Below are positions 1 to 13,074 of a stretch of DNA of 64,000 nt, piece by piece. Position numbers and translations under genes: made by a program. How positions within the stretch are numbered: position 1 is the stretch's first letter; each line of letters starts with the position of its first letter. The notes below the pieces were generated by a model. That model did no database searches. It was not told the DNA's origin and saw only the letters and a list, made by a program, of their open reading frames with translations. Source of the stretch: Taeniopygia guttata (Eukaryota; Chordata; Aves; Passeriformes; Estrildidae); assembly GCF_048771995.1 (NCBI RefSeq), contig NC_133063.1, positions 67,594,014 through 67,658,013 of the forward strand, given 5' to 3'.

Positions 1-1819
1 TAGGTAAGGAAAATTGCTTTTCTCAAACAGCAGCATTCAAGATTTCCTTTGCATTTTTTGTTTTTCTTGCATTTTACCTGGATCAGAGTAAAGGGGGGGA
101 GGAGGGCTTGAGACTTCTAATGCATACCTTGTTATGAAAATAGGTTAGTATTGTATTCCAGCATCAGTCTTGTACAAAACAGAACACTATCTATTACAAA
201 ATTCCATTCCTTCACCTCCTAAAAACTCATCAATATTTTCACTTTTTTCTGCTGTTGTGCTTTGAGTCCTCAGACTCCATTAGTTCTATCTCTTATCTAA
301 AGGCAATGCTGGAGGATGGCTAAACTCCCTCACACCGAGCAGGGAATCGTGCCAGAACAGATTGCAAGGAGAGTGATGCAGCACAACTCAGATCCCTCCT
401 TCTCTCAAGATAGAAACTGGGCTTTGAAAACAATAAGCCTCTCCACCAGGCATGCTCAGAATCTCCCCACTGACTCCTGATTACTGTTGGCATCCACTTA
501 CTGCCTGGAAAGTGTAACAAGCCTAGCCCCAGCTCTTTTCTGATGCACCACTGGGTGAATCACTGGTTTTGTAGTTTTGAAAAATATAAATATTTGATGA
601 GCTACAGACTATCATTGTCTCCCAACTCCTTTTCCTGCACTGTATTTTTCACACAGGAACCGCCTTTGTGTCCCTACAAAGATCACATATCTACCGCTGT
701 GAAATTAACTGTTAAGGTGAATGCATCTAGGTGTACCCTAGATAATAATTTAAATCCTATTATCCTATACTTCAGATGACAGAACGACTTTGCAAAGATT
801 TTCTCCTGCAATAGCCAATGTCTTTAGCAATTTTCCCTGGATTTTTCAAATGTCATAACTTTTCAGGGCTATTAGTTGAATTCAACATGGGTTAAAAAAA
901 CTCCTAGAAATGCTGCAACAGTGGTAGATTTTATTGCCTTCACCAAAGTATTGGTCTGAGACTGGACAGTAGCCCCCAGTTACCTCTGAAGATAGCAGTG
1001 TTAAGCTGGCAAAATATAAGTCAGACTAAGGGTAAGGTCACCAATAAGATAAGAACAGAAATACTCTATTCAGAGTGCTGTGGAAATAATAAAAGCCAAA
1101 TAATTAGCATAAATTTTCAGGGAAGAGTAAAGATTATAAAATTAATATAAACGTCTCTTTTTTTTTTTTTTTTTAATTCAGTGTCATCTTTCTATGACAG
1201 AACTTGGACAAAGGGATTTTTGAGAAGCCTGATACAAGGACCTGGGAGCTTCCCTGTAGTTATTAACAGAAAGGAATGTTATCGATTTCAACACCTGAGA
1301 AAAATCAAAGCAATCCTGACATCAAGGTGACCATAAAAAGATGCTTGCTTGGTAATTCAAACCATGAGTTTTGACAAAGAACTTTCACAGAGACAAAAAA
1401 CATTCACAGAATCTCACAGTAAAGTTTGTTCCTTGTTTTCTCTATGGCTAGAACAGTTCTTGTCATTTACTGCACAATGAAAATAGTTTACGCTCTAATT
1501 TTCAACAGTCCCCAGTTACATTAGAAATTCTAGCCCAACACTCTTATATTACTCCCTGAAACCCAATATCCTGCATCTTCACAGCTCACACACACATTTA
1601 AACTGAATGCTTTTATTTGGATTATTGCAGCTAGAACAGAAAGAATCATTACAACATCTCCTCGATGAAACACAGAGTTTGTATGATGCACACAATATAA
1701 TTCCACTTGGAAGGGAACAACCCCAGAACAGGATGTGACCCTCACTCAATACCTAAGGAGACACAGCACAGCTTTGACATGGCATGACTGCATTGCTACT
1801 CAACAGCAATAAAGATATG
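1..1819. other. Unique AT-rich sequence, no gene seen
   Basis: No recognisable exon, RNA gene or interspersed repeat. The only clear simple sequence is a T17 run at 1158-1174. The short open frames on both strands (longest under 80 codons) show no protein-like composition or family motif, so they are taken as chance. Presumably intergenic or intronic. Confidence 0.6.
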
Positions 1820-1957
1820 TGTTCAAGAAGTGTGCGAGGCCAGGCTGGATGAGGCTTTGGGCAACCTGGTCTAGCAAAAGTTGTCTTTGTCCATAGTAGA
1901 AGGGTTGGAACTAAGTTTGATCTTTAAGGTCCTTTCCAAACTCAATAATTCTGTAAT
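1820..1957 (+). mobile_element. CR1: CR1 LINE, 3'-terminal fragment
   Basis: About 138 bp that follow the 3' end of avian CR1 in sense orientation: the block GGCCAGGCTGGATGAGGCTT, then GGGCAACCTGGTCTAG, then GGGTTGGAACTAAGTTTGATC, and the closing CTTTAAGGTCCTTTCC followed by an ATTCTGTAATGG tail that corresponds to the CR1 terminal octamer repeat. CR1 copies are usually 5'-truncated by incomplete target-primed reverse transcription, which explains the short length. It is the only short, well-preserved CR1 fragment on the plus strand. Noncoding relic. Subfamily cannot be assigned by eye. Confidence 0.85.
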
Positions 1958-2800
1958 GGTTAATATTCCAGACAAAGCCTTGGATTACATGTAATTCCCC
2001 CTACATGCTAAAAAATGTAAAATCTGTACACTACCATCTAAAAAATAAGCGTATGAAGCCCCAGACTTTCACTTGGGAATACTCTGTTTGGGGCCATATA
2101 ACTGTTTTTGGTAATGTTCTTGTAGCAACTTGAACTTAAAAGATTAATTAGGTGCCAAATTCCACCAAAATGATCAGGAAAAAAGAGGCAAGACATTAAG
2201 AAACCAAGAGCCGTACAGCTTCTTAGTTTTGTATTGTCATGGACTCTTTCAGCCCCAAAAGAGAAGGAATAATATCTTTGACTCTGATCTCTTATCCTGG
2301 ATTATTTCAGTTACTGGATCTTTTTTCCTATACAAAACACAGCTGGTTTTTTTTCATGAATTAACTTCTGACAGAGAATCAGCTTTGGTGAAGTAACAGA
2401 TTTGAGTTTCTGAAACAGTTACTTCAGGCTTGGGTAAGCACTTCTGTAGATGAGGAGCAGAGCTATTTCCAGGTCCATTAGAGAATAAGAGTGATGCCAT
2501 GGTGATCAATGCAATTATTTTGCTTCAGATGGAAATGGTTTGGCAGGGACATTGCAAAGGGACATTAACTGAAATCTTTATTTTTTATTAGATAAATGAT
2601 GAAGATGGTTTCTATGTTGTTTTAAATGGATGTTTGCTCACTTGTATTTTTCAGTGTAATCTGTAATCCAGTAAATTTACAATCCTTTTAATAAACATAA
2701 GTCTAAAAATAGTATTTGGTAATCAGGACACAGGATGTACAGAATAGCAATTTAGTAGTCTACATCTAATTGCTGAAAAACATACCTGAAAGTGGAAAAT
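1958..2800. other. Unique sequence between two CR1 fragments
   Basis: AT-rich sequence with no ORF above 60 codons and no repeat I recognise. It contains several AATAAA-like hexamers (for example near 2690), but nothing upstream that would make them the end of a transcript. Confidence 0.5.
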
Positions 2801-3330
2801 ACATAGAATGATCATAGAAGGTTGGGTGGAAAAAGACCTTTAAGATTATTAAATCAAATACTGCAAAGTCCTCAGGTAAACCAAATCCCTCTCTAAGTGC
2901 CACATCTATACATCTTAAGTACCTCCAGGGATACTGACTCATCCACTACCCTGGGGAGCCTGTTCTAATGTTTGACAGCCCTTTCAGTGCAGAAATTTTT
3001 CCTAGTATACAATCTAAACCTCCCCTGGTGAAACTTGACCGCATTTCCTCTTGTCCTATCACTTCTTACCTAGGAGAAGAGACTAACCCTCATGTCTCTG
3101 TAACCTCCTTTTAGGTAATTGTGGAGTGTGGTAAGTCACATTTCACACCCCACCCCAGCCCTGAGCCTCCTCTTCCCCAGGCTAAACACCCTCAGCTCCC
3201 TCAGCTGCTCTTCACAGGACTTGTGCTCCAAAACCTTCTGCAGCTTCATTGTCCTTCTCTGGACATGCTCCAGCACCTCTTTTCTTCTAGTGAGTTGCTC
3301 AAAACTGAACACAGGATTCGAGATGTAACT
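2801..3330 (-). mobile_element. CR1: CR1 LINE, 3' fragment, about 530 bp
   Basis: Read on the minus strand this is a CR1 3' UTR with the preceding end of the ORF. On the plus strand the order is: terminal octamer-like CATAGAATGATCATAGAAGG, a diverged GGGACCTTTAAGATTAT block, CTGGGGAGCCTGTTCTAATG, AATCTAAACCTCCCCTGG, CTTGTCCTATCACTTCTTACC, the CTTCCCCAGGCTAAACACCCTCAGCTCC block, and CTGGACATGCTCCAGCACCTC, stopping at GAACACAGGATTCGAGATGT. All are standard CR1 landmarks in the right order. Divergence is moderate. The two overlapping open frames near 3120-3400 on the plus strand are antisense shadows of the element. Confidence 0.9.
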
Positions 3331-6300
3331 CCCCCCACATCCAAAAAAGAATGGAGATTCTCCTTAGCTCTCTTTCTGTTGTTAATGCATTTATAGAATA
3401 GGATACAGACTTTATGTTCCAGTTATGAAACAATATAAATATAGAAGAAATATTATATTCCTTCTTTTGTTACAAACAAGGGGCATATGCCATGAACAGC
3501 ATTTTGCTTTCACTTAAATTCTTTATAATCATTATTCCTTCTTTTCAACTGAACCAGCCCCACCACCCCCCAACAGAAAAAAAAAAAAAAAAAACAAAAA
3601 AAACAAAAAAAAACCCAAAAAAAACCACCAAAAATAAACCCCCATAAGCTAGTGATGGATGAACTAGCTAAAACGTGGTTTAAAGCTGTCTACATGCTTG
3701 ATATATGTGTACAACAGCATTCAACATTTGAAAAAATAAAGTGAGCTGCCATGAGATAAGATTCCATGAGATATTTGACAGATCCCCTTTAATTTGCATG
3801 CTGGGTAATGCTGGAGTTGTTGGATGGATGCCATGAGTACAGCTCTGAAAAAACTATCCAGATAATTTTGATTTTGTCCTCCATCAGTGTAATGATATCA
3901 CAGGAGGCTGATGATGGAATTTCTTGTTTGAGGCATGACGCTCCTTGCAATTTTGATTCTTTTACCCAGCAATCATGTTCTTATGAACTGAGGTCCTGAC
4001 AGGAACATTTTCATACCCCTACCTTTATGGGTACCTTTTTTTCCTTTCCTTTTAAGAAAGAAGCCAGGCTATTTGTTCATTTTTCATGATAAATTTGAAC
4101 CGTGATGTGACCATTGCATTTTCCCTTTTTCCTTATTTTTTCAGTTGCTATCTTATGGACTTGTTTTCTTTCACTGACAAGGAGCCAATTAATAGATTCT
4201 TAAGTGGTATGATTTGTTATTCAGTATCAATGTAGTAAATCCTTTCGTGTAGTTTGCCAAAAACCAGAGGCCTTAATTTCCCTGGTTTCACATTCCTGCT
4301 TCAGCTGGCAATGTTGGAAATGCAATAATAAAAAAAAAAATTGGATGCATATAATGATTTTCCTATAAATATGAGATATCACTTGGCCGTCAAAATGGAT
4401 GATCACATTGTGTTTTACTGATAAATGGTGTTTACCTTTTAGATTTAATGTATAATTTTTAAAAATGCTTTAACTTGCAAAACAAAAACATCTACAAAGT
4501 AGTGGTGCTTTCTTTGAAGGCACAGGCACATATGCTTCATATCTCAGTAGTAACACACTGATTCGCAGCAACCACAGCTTCTGTGACATGTGTTTGGATT
4601 AAAGTAATAAAATAAATGAAATGTTTGGATTCCAAAATACTGGCCAGATCTTTTATTTATTGACGAATGTAAAAGAACTTGCTTTTGAGGGTATGCAGGA
4701 GGAGGCAGGGAGCAGTTGGATGCACTCGAATGAAACCAATTTACAGAGCAGTCTTTATTCTGACAGAAAAAAACACAGTCACTGTCTTATTGTCCACAGC
4801 CAATCACATCAGTGTGAGACTGGGCACTGCTTTCAAATTACATTGGACTGACATATACTTATTTATTAATCCCATCCCTTGAGCAGGCACTATTTAATTG
4901 CATACTCAGACAAAGTTTAGTACAAGTCGGATCAGAAGATTCATGAAAGAATCATGATGAAACTGGATTTGATCTTAATATCTACATCACTTGTCAAATC
5001 TTTATTCATGAAATAAGAAACACTGCTGAGTTTCCACTTCGTGATGCTATTCTGAAACTACACTAAGCTGCCAGAAGAGGTTCAGAAAAATCTAGGATAC
5101 AGGGCAGAGAAAATCCATCTGTCAGAATTTTTAAAAAGGGGCTCTTGCAGGGTCTGAACTGACTCTGAGGTTTCTGAAGAGCTGACTGATCTCTGCTTTT
5201 CAGAATTTAAGCACTTCAAACAATAATGGCCTTATGAACCAAGATAATACACATTTAGTGTCTGCTATGTTAAAATCTCTTCTTCTTTGGTAGGGAGACT
5301 CTTCTACTCAGTGCCATCTTATTTCCATGCATGCCCCCTCCCAAAAAAAAACCCCACCCAACAGTCTGGAGGTTGCACTACAGCAGGTGCTTAGTTTTTG
5401 CTTTGACAATGCTTGTTTCTCCCAGCACAGGCAGCTCAGGCTGAGCTGGTACTCAGAAGCAGCTCTTGCTTAGAAGCTGGCGGAGCAGCTCAGTGTGGAC
5501 ACAGATGTCCCACCAGAGGTGTACAGCATTGCAAAGCCTGGGCCCAAGGACACAGAATTAAGTAGGATGGCCCTGCTGCTCTTAAGACTAAGCAATATTT
5601 TAGAAGTGGCCAACGATTAGTGGGTGATGGCTGGTAAATAAATGAGCACACTGTGCTGTCAGATAGCCATTGCCATGTATTGACTGGTGGAGTTATTCTG
5701 GATGTGTACAGGTAGAGAAGAGATCAGCATCCTGCCTGCTATATGGGTTGTAAATACAGAATAGCATAGCATATTAAAATGAAATGTGTGCCAGCCTTTT
5801 ATATACAGCTTGTTTAACTTCAAAGGGGCTTCTATAGCACAAAAGCCATCTCATTTACAAAAAAAAGCAAACCAAAAATAAACAAAAATACTCTTCAGAA
5901 CTGAGATCATTTGCCTCCATCTTATACATTGTATACCTACTTATAATACGCAGTATACCTACTTATATTAGTTCCAGTGTGACTCTAATGATAAGAAAAA
6001 TAGCAGTCCTATATTCACTTTTTTCCCACTGCACATCCATCTTCTGTATTAGACACATTTTACTCTACAGCCTTTCAAGATTATCCCTTTTTCCCTCTGA
6101 GTTGCTGTGTGTCTGAAGTCAGGCTTGTCCTTTGCTGTACAGACTGAGGAGGGGAAGATATGGAAACATGGTCTGTGTTACCACACATCCATACACACAA
6201 GCCCCAAGCATGTCTGGGAGCACAGGAGACCCCAGTGGCTGTGCAGCCCCCTGTCCATCCCCCTTATACTCATCCTGCAGCTGCAACCAGGCTGGACAAC

Positions 6301-7920
6301 AGCCTTTTTTCCCCCCACCCATGCTGGAACTCCAACAGTGTGAAAAACAGAGTGCCAGGCATGACATGAGGTGATCCCTGATACATCCTATATTACAGAC
6401 TCCCTGGACTGTGTACCCAGGGGTCAGTGGGAATCTGGAAGTCTAACATGTCCAAGCAGTGTTTTCCTGGGTTTTTTTGAAGGAACGAAACCAGTTCCTA
6501 GTTTAATATGTATATGTGTGGGGATGCTGCCCATCCCACGATCTGGGAAAGTTCAGAGAATACATCTATTACAAAAGAACTGGGAATGAAAAATTCTTGT
6601 GAAATTCAGCCTATGTTCATAGCCACACAAAAAGCATAAAACCTCCTAATTTCCTGGTCTTCAAGAGAGTCTGCCAGGATAAAGAAAATATAGTTTACTA
6701 ATGTAAGAAATAAGCACACTGTGTGATATTGAGCAGGGAAACTCTCACACAGAGGTCACAAGCCTTTGTTTATATTCTGCCTGGCTAGAAGCATGTACCT
6801 TCCTTGGGAAAAAAATGTGTTATTGTTGAATTATTCAGTTTTACTTCATTTACATGCAGGTATAGGTGGATATTCTCAGTTCAGTCAGAGAGAAAAGGAG
6901 ACATTTCTACCAGGCTTGGCCTGGGAAGAGTTTCAAATTAATGTAAATAATTCTCTATCTCTCTTGTTGTTCACCTTGTTTATAGATATGTTCTGCCACT
7001 GTGCATCATTCACAGCGCACCAATGGCATGCGATACTCTTACTTTAAGACCAGTGAAATCGGTCTGCATGATATTCTCCATAAAAAGAGCAGTGTATTTT
7101 AAATAAATCAGTTCTCTTCTTGCCTTCTGACTTGGAGTCTCTTTTGTTCCAGTCCTGCCTCAATGGCGACAGGTATATATAATTATTACTATCATTATTC
7201 ACGTGTGTTGTTTTATTGCCCACTAGCTCACTTCCAAGGTGAATGATTTTGTGATGGATGTAGCAGAAATCTGAAAGAAAACAACAGTGACTACTTCACA
7301 CAGATGAAAATGTCCTTTTCTGGCTCAGTCCTGGCTGTTCCTATAAAACCATGAGCTGTGGAGTATTCAAAGCCAACATATTTCCACCAATAATAGAATT
7401 AAACAATTGCCCCAAACAAATAGATGCATGAGGAAGAGAAGAAAGCAAGGGTAGCCTGAGAGGGTGTTCATGTAGATTAGCTGTTTAATCTCAATTTAGC
7501 TCACCATCTGCCTCCTCCTAACCTGCATGTTCAAGACAGCACAGTGTTTCAAAAAAGAAGTGAGAATTTGCCTGATGCACATGGATGAAATTGCTGCTTC
7601 CCGTACAAACAAACTACTGTTTGTTCATGGTTCTCTTTCTGTCCCATCAGAGTGCCTTTGTTTTAACCATGCTAGAATTAAACACTGTACACTTACACTG
7701 TGGTTCTTTATGTATTTTTATATATGCGCTGCATAGAGAAACCAATATGTGTATCTGCATGCGTGTGCTATTGCTAGGTGTGTGCACAAGTATACACACC
7801 CCCCCCCCACACACATTTTTCTAAATTTATTCATCTACATGTAAAAGTTTCATAGGAATAACAGTATTTGAGAGGTATTTTAGAAGTGTATACCTGGACA
7901 TTCATGAGAGAAAGGGATGA
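3331..7920. other. Unique sequence with A-rich tract; no gene seen
   Basis: About 4.6 kb with no recognised gene. It holds an A-rich tract (listed separately), a 15-bp imperfect tandem duplication GTATACCTACTTATA at 5931-5945 and 5953-5967, and a C10 run flanked by CA repeats at 7791-7814. The segment 4040-4470 is AT-rich and free of simple repeats, with homeodomain-like motifs such as CCAATTAATAG; it could be conserved non-coding DNA, but this cannot be judged from one sequence. Confidence 0.5.
3577..3642. repeat. A-rich low-complexity tract
   Basis: Starts with 18 consecutive A, then degenerates into AAAC/AAACCC units ending in AAATAAACCCCC. It could be the decayed tail of a retrotransposed copy, but no recognisable SINE, LINE or gene body precedes it, and I see no flanking target-site duplication. 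Confidence 0.75.
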
Positions 7921-7957
7921 TTAAGCCTGATGCTACAACATTTTCCAAGGTAAGGGA
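7921..7957. repeat. 37-bp exact direct repeat, copy 1
   Basis: A 37-base sequence that recurs without mismatch at 9851-9887. It begins TTAAGCCTGATGCTACAACA and ends in CCAAGGTAAGGGA. The preceding 25 bases of the two copies are only loosely similar. The end contains AAG|GTAAGG, close to the vertebrate 5' splice-site consensus. The copies are too short to name a family. Confidence 0.85.
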
Positions 7958-9850
7958 GTAATAGAAATCCAACCTCTGGTTTCAGCACATTTGATATTAA
8001 TTATTATAATAAACAGCTTATCTATAGGGAAAATAGAATTTTCCCAGGATTAATGGAACATTTTAAAGTCATAATATATTTAATGCATGAGTTACTTATT
8101 TGGATTTGTAGTGAAGAAACAGAAGAAAACAAATACTTTGAGTAACCCCTCAAATTATATTTTCTAGTAGCTGCTTAAAATATGATGATGACTAAAAATG
8201 TAAGAGATTGTGCCATTTTTCCTCTTATACAGCTCTTGTTTTCAGACTTCAGAACTGGATTCACACTGCTCTCCCAGGAGGAGCTTGGCTGGTGGATTCT
8301 TGGGTAGCTGGCTTCCAGAGGAAAGGGCTTGTCCTGCCCTGAACAGTCAGTTTGCCCTTTGCCAACCCACATGTCTCTATCACCCCACCAAGCTGTTATA
8401 AAGGGTATTCTCTTCCAAGCAAAGAGAAGCATCTTCTAAAACATTAATGAGCTGGAAGGATCACGAACATGTTAGCATCCCTTGGTCCTGCAGATAACCA
8501 AACTTGGTAGCCCAGATTTTTTTCCAATTGCATAGGAGCAGTGAAAGTGAATGGTCTTCAAGAGCATATAGTATCCCAGCTCCCTATTTGCATTTTCATA
8601 GCTTTAGGGCTTTTGTAAGCAAACATGTTGTTTTGCAATGAACTTCAAGAGCAAAATACAGAGCTGAATAATTCAGGTCCCCTATTTTTATTACATTTCA
8701 GAAATGGACCCATCTATATGTTTCACTGCTAATTTATACTCCACAAGAACCCTTTTGGCTACACAAAGGTCCCACAAAATGTAAGGTCACAAAGATGCTG
8801 CTTCCAGATTTTCTGTTATTAGTAATCAAAAGTGTCCTGCCTGTGACATTATTCACTCTCTAAGGTATTCCTCCATGCCAAAAAAAAAAAAATATATATA
8901 TACCTCATTTAAAATCCTGAGTGGGAAAAATATTAAGATCTGAAAGACTACAGGAGACAAAATATGTGCACAGGCCCTGTGTGGATTTCAGGTGAGAGCT
9001 GGTCCCCTTGTTCATCACTTAACAACAGAGAGGAGCAGAATTCATCACTTGCATATAAATAAGTAAGTGAGCTCTGATGTGTTGCAGGGACCACCCACCC
9101 TGCTCCAGCAGTGTCCTAGCTGGTCTCTCCTCTCTGCCTGCAGGAAAGCCTCAGGTTTTATAAGTGCCACCTTTCTCATCTCTGCTGTTTTCTTCTGGCT
9201 GGCTGTGTTTGATTTTTAAATTTTGCTCAATCCATCTTTCATATCCTCTCAGCACCACTTTCCTCTCTTTCCTCTCTTTCCTCTCTTCTGTTTCATAACT
9301 AGAGGCTTTTAAGTGTCTTCACCATAATTTCCAACCACTATCTATTTCTTTGCTTGTTTACTCTAGAGAGAATGTGAGCACCAAAACATTAGTTTTCAGT
9401 CAATCAGAGACTTTCAAAATTTATCAAACCTCTTCTCCTCATTTTGTAATGATTATTATAATACTCCCATTTTTCTAAATGAGCTTTTCAACATACTTTT
9501 TTCTGTCTATGCTTTCTAATGGCTTTCTAATGACCAAAATTTATAGAGCAATTTATATTTAATAAAGCTGATGTCTGTTTGCTTAACACAAGATAATGTT
9601 TGCTAATAAGAGGGCATTTGAATAATCAGCTACACAGCCCTCAGAAGCAAGGCAAGAAAATAGGAAACTGCAAGTCATAGTGGATCTATAATGAAACAAT
9701 GCCCTCCATCCAAGCATGATGTGTGAGAGGAGCACTTGAGCTCTACTAAATCAGCTAATCAAGGCAGTGGAGGCCCCACTTGCATGAAACAAAACCAATA
9801 GATAATTAGTATCTCAGGACAAGCTTCAAAAACAATGAAACAGGAGGATC
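7958..9850. other. Unique sequence between the two 37-bp repeats
   Basis: No gene recognised. Contains a short A12(TA)5 tract at about 8880-8902 and a polypyrimidine minisatellite (listed separately). A short direct duplication, GGCTTTCTAAT-like, is present near 9507-9530. Confidence 0.5.
9257..9290. repeat. Polypyrimidine (TTTCCTCTC)n tract
   Basis: About four tandem units of CTTTCCTCT, giving a pure pyrimidine strand of roughly 34 bases. Mirror-symmetric homopurine-homopyrimidine tracts of this kind can form triplex DNA. No functional evidence here. Confidence 0.8.
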
Positions 9851-9887
9851 TTAAGCCTGATGCTACAACATTTTCCAAGGTAAGGGA
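9851..9887. repeat. 37-bp exact direct repeat, copy 2
   Basis: Second copy of the repeat at 7921-7957, same orientation, 1,930 bp away. After the shared part the two loci diverge at once (GTAATAG versus TTTTGTAC). Confidence 0.85.
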
Positions 9888-12800
9888 TTTTGTACTGTAA
9901 AAGTTCAGAGCAGGAGCTGCCTGGGCAATTTTCACACAGTGCCTGGATGCAGTAACACGTGTATGATTTCTATTTCCTGCCCTCCCCTCTACAGTTTTCT
10001 CAGATGCTCCTCCCGCTCATGTCAGAAGCACTACACTTAACTTTTGGCATCCTAATTTCTTTTTCCATTAATACATTTTGTATCATCTCTCAGAGTCTTT
10101 GATTTGCTCACTTCCTGTTTTTGGAGAGTCTTACAACTGAAGTATTTCCAACAGCATGCCTCACAAAGGCACATTAAAAGACAGCAGAACAATTTGAGTC
10201 CCAACATACCTAAAGTTCATTGTTAACAAAGTTTTCTTATTTTTCCATTTACAATGTCCATTTACAGGGACATTGCCACCCTCCTCAGAGTCCTTGGCCT
10301 TTTGCCATCACTTTGAAAGGGAAACTGCCACAAAAGTCAACGGGAGATTAGCATAACACTCAGTGACAGATTTGGCATGTTGCAGCTTGAATTTGCTTGA
10401 AGGGTCATAAGACTTAATAAGTGTTCATATCAGCCCCCTTTGGCCATGTAATAATATACTCCATCACTGACACAGCATTAAAAACCTGAAATTCATTACA
10501 CATTGAACCACCCATGGTAATTTTGCTATCACTCACCCTGATGCAAGTTAGCTTTGGTGCCATAGATATTGTTTCATGACAGCTCTACAGTTCTTTTTAG
10601 TCATCACATTAGGTTGTCTCCATCCTCTTGCTGCTACTGTCTACCTTAAGGTTTTATTTCCACTACTAGATTTTAAACTCCTGCCTCTGGAACTGTATAT
10701 GAAACATACAGACATGTTTTTTGTCATTTACAAAATGGCTATTCATCTATTCATTCAAATTCGTACATTCATTGTCAGATACTCCCTATATCGCCTTTGC
10801 ACACATACAGAAATGCTAATTCTCTATGAAAGCAGATATAAATGAAGGTTTAGCATATGTACCTTTAAACTCAAACACCAGTTTGAATCTTCCTGGCATT
10901 TGACCTTTTCCACTCACCAGCTCAAACTCAGAGGCAGAAATGTGCAAAAATAAGAAGAGAGGGAGTCTCTGTTTTCATCCAGTATATAAGCAATAAGTGA
11001 CACTATTGAAATGGGGCAATTGTTCAATCACTGAGAGAATTAAGCTAATTCAGATTGATTTGGGATGAAAACACAAAGTATTACTAATCCCAAGTGAAAC
11101 ACAGCAAACACAATTACCATTCATTTGGAGAAGTAAAACTGAAGATATGCCAACATGCTTTTACAGACCAAGGACAACTAATCATTCTACACTAAACTTT
11201 TTCAGCTGAGTCTTCCTGCACACTTCACGGTGTCTAAACTTTCTAAAACAGAAAATAATTTCTAATAAACAGCAAGTAATCTCTTAATAAAATTTTAAAT
11301 AAACTCTAGCCTTGGCAGGTAAGCATCCCAATTAAAACTGGGACACTAATCAAGACCTTCACTAGGGCCTTTCAGCTGGCTCTGTGCGCAGCTCCTGAGA
11401 AAGCTGAATAAGAAAAGCAAGGGCACACACACATACACATACATGTGATATTCCCTGGGGAAATGCCACTCCATCACAATGCAGCAACAAATGCAGTGGG
11501 TCTGGCTCTGTAAAGAGTGGCCTGCAAGCTCATTTTCAGCTCACTACCTATTATCCCGTAGCATTTCACCCTTACTCTCACAAAGGCCCTTGCAACACCT
11601 TCCTTTCTGATTTGCCTCACTGTTCAAAGTGTCCATGACAAAAAATGAGTGTGTGGTGCCTTTCACTGTCTGGCAGTATGGAGATGAAAGATGTCCTTTG
11701 TAAACAAGAACTCCTGCTGCTGCAATTTCAAACCACTGGGGCGAAACAGAGGCTGACAAGCTTAAAACCCTTTTTCAGACTTCCAGTTCTTCTTTCAAGG
11801 TTTTTCTGGCTGAAATGCTGTTTTTCTAGCTTTGTTACTGGACTTGCATCCAATGTTTACATTGCATTACCAATATCTGTTCTATATTGCTTCTGTCACA
11901 GTGTTTCAGATAGCAAACATTTTTGTTTTATAGCTCTCCTGCTTCCCTTTAACTTATGACCTTTATTGAAAATGAACCATTTGTTTGCAGAATGTCAGGC
12001 AAAAGGGCTGAATCACAGGGGCTTGGCATCTGTGAAATGCTTTACAATCCATCGCAGCTGTATCGGGTAAGTCGTGATGGAAAACTATAAAATTCCGGGG
12101 ATTATTCTGCAGGACCCTTATTTGCCTTTGGATTTCCAGGCACATTTTACTCACCAATCTACAAAAAAAAAAAAAAAAAAGAGGCCAGTTATGAACTACT
12201 CTCTTGATGCTTCCCTAATACTTTTTTTTTGATGTCTCATCTATAAGCATTTCTGTAATTTTTGTCATATCTTTACTGCTCTCAGTATTTCACAGTTCTC
12301 CTCAGTGGGCCCTAGGTACTTGCATGAAGTGCTTCAGAAGACAGATGGGGACTGGATGAGTTCCAGAGCTCAGCAGTGTTTGGCAGCAAGGTGCACACTG
12401 CAATGCTGGGACATGGCATGCTACAAAACAGAGGCAAAACCCCATTTTACTTTAATTTCCACAATTCATTAAACACTAGCCAATCAGCATCTTACATCTG
12501 CATGGTTAACCAGCAGTCTAAAGAACGCTATAGTCTAAAAAATGCATGCATCTTCTGTACATAGTGGGGCAGGATGAGCTTTGCACCTGTCCCTCTGACA
12601 AAGGAAAGGATTTATCAGGAGAAGGATGGGATGAACATGAGACTACTTGTATGCTGTTGTTGCAGATATTGCTGCAGATATTCCTAAGAGGGTCTCTCCA
12701 CACCCAGACTTGGAGCTAAGGAAGTTCTACCTTAGAGCACCACTTAGATTTTCAGGATTTTAAGTGGAACCTGAAACAGGATTTAGTAATTTGTGGAAGA

Positions 12801-13042
12801 CAACCACAGTTAAACAAATCTTCTTCCTACTGCTCACTCCCCCACTGGTAATACTCTGCAAGAGTGTAGTAGCAAAGTCATGTGCAATTTCCCCCATCAC
12901 AGACCATAGATGGATATCTTCATTCCTCTGGGTGCAGCAGAATGGGAACCTTGTGGTGGCTTCCCCTAAATGGGCACAGCTTTCAAGACTGGCAAAGGGC
13001 TGAAATATGAAAAATGGGCTGAGAGGCCCAGGACCAGGCCCG
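9888..13042. other. Unique sequence, no gene seen
   Basis: Roughly 3.2 kb without a recognisable gene. An A18 run lies at 12163-12180; read on the minus strand it is a T18-GTAG that resembles a splice acceptor. The part from about 10310 to 10520 lacks simple repeats and has a mixed, evenly textured composition reminiscent of conserved non-coding DNA (inference only). Open frames here reach about 100 codons, within chance expectation. Confidence 0.5.
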
Positions 13043-13074
13043 GACTTTATTATATATAGACTTTATTATATATA
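13043..13074. repeat. 16-bp perfect tandem duplication
   Basis: GACTTTATTATATATA occurs twice head to tail without mismatch, next to AGGACCAGGCCC. Typical replication-slippage product in AT-rich DNA. Confidence 0.9.

Noticed and set aside
7791..7814. C10 run with CA repeats
   Set aside because: Ordinary microsatellite; no further structure.
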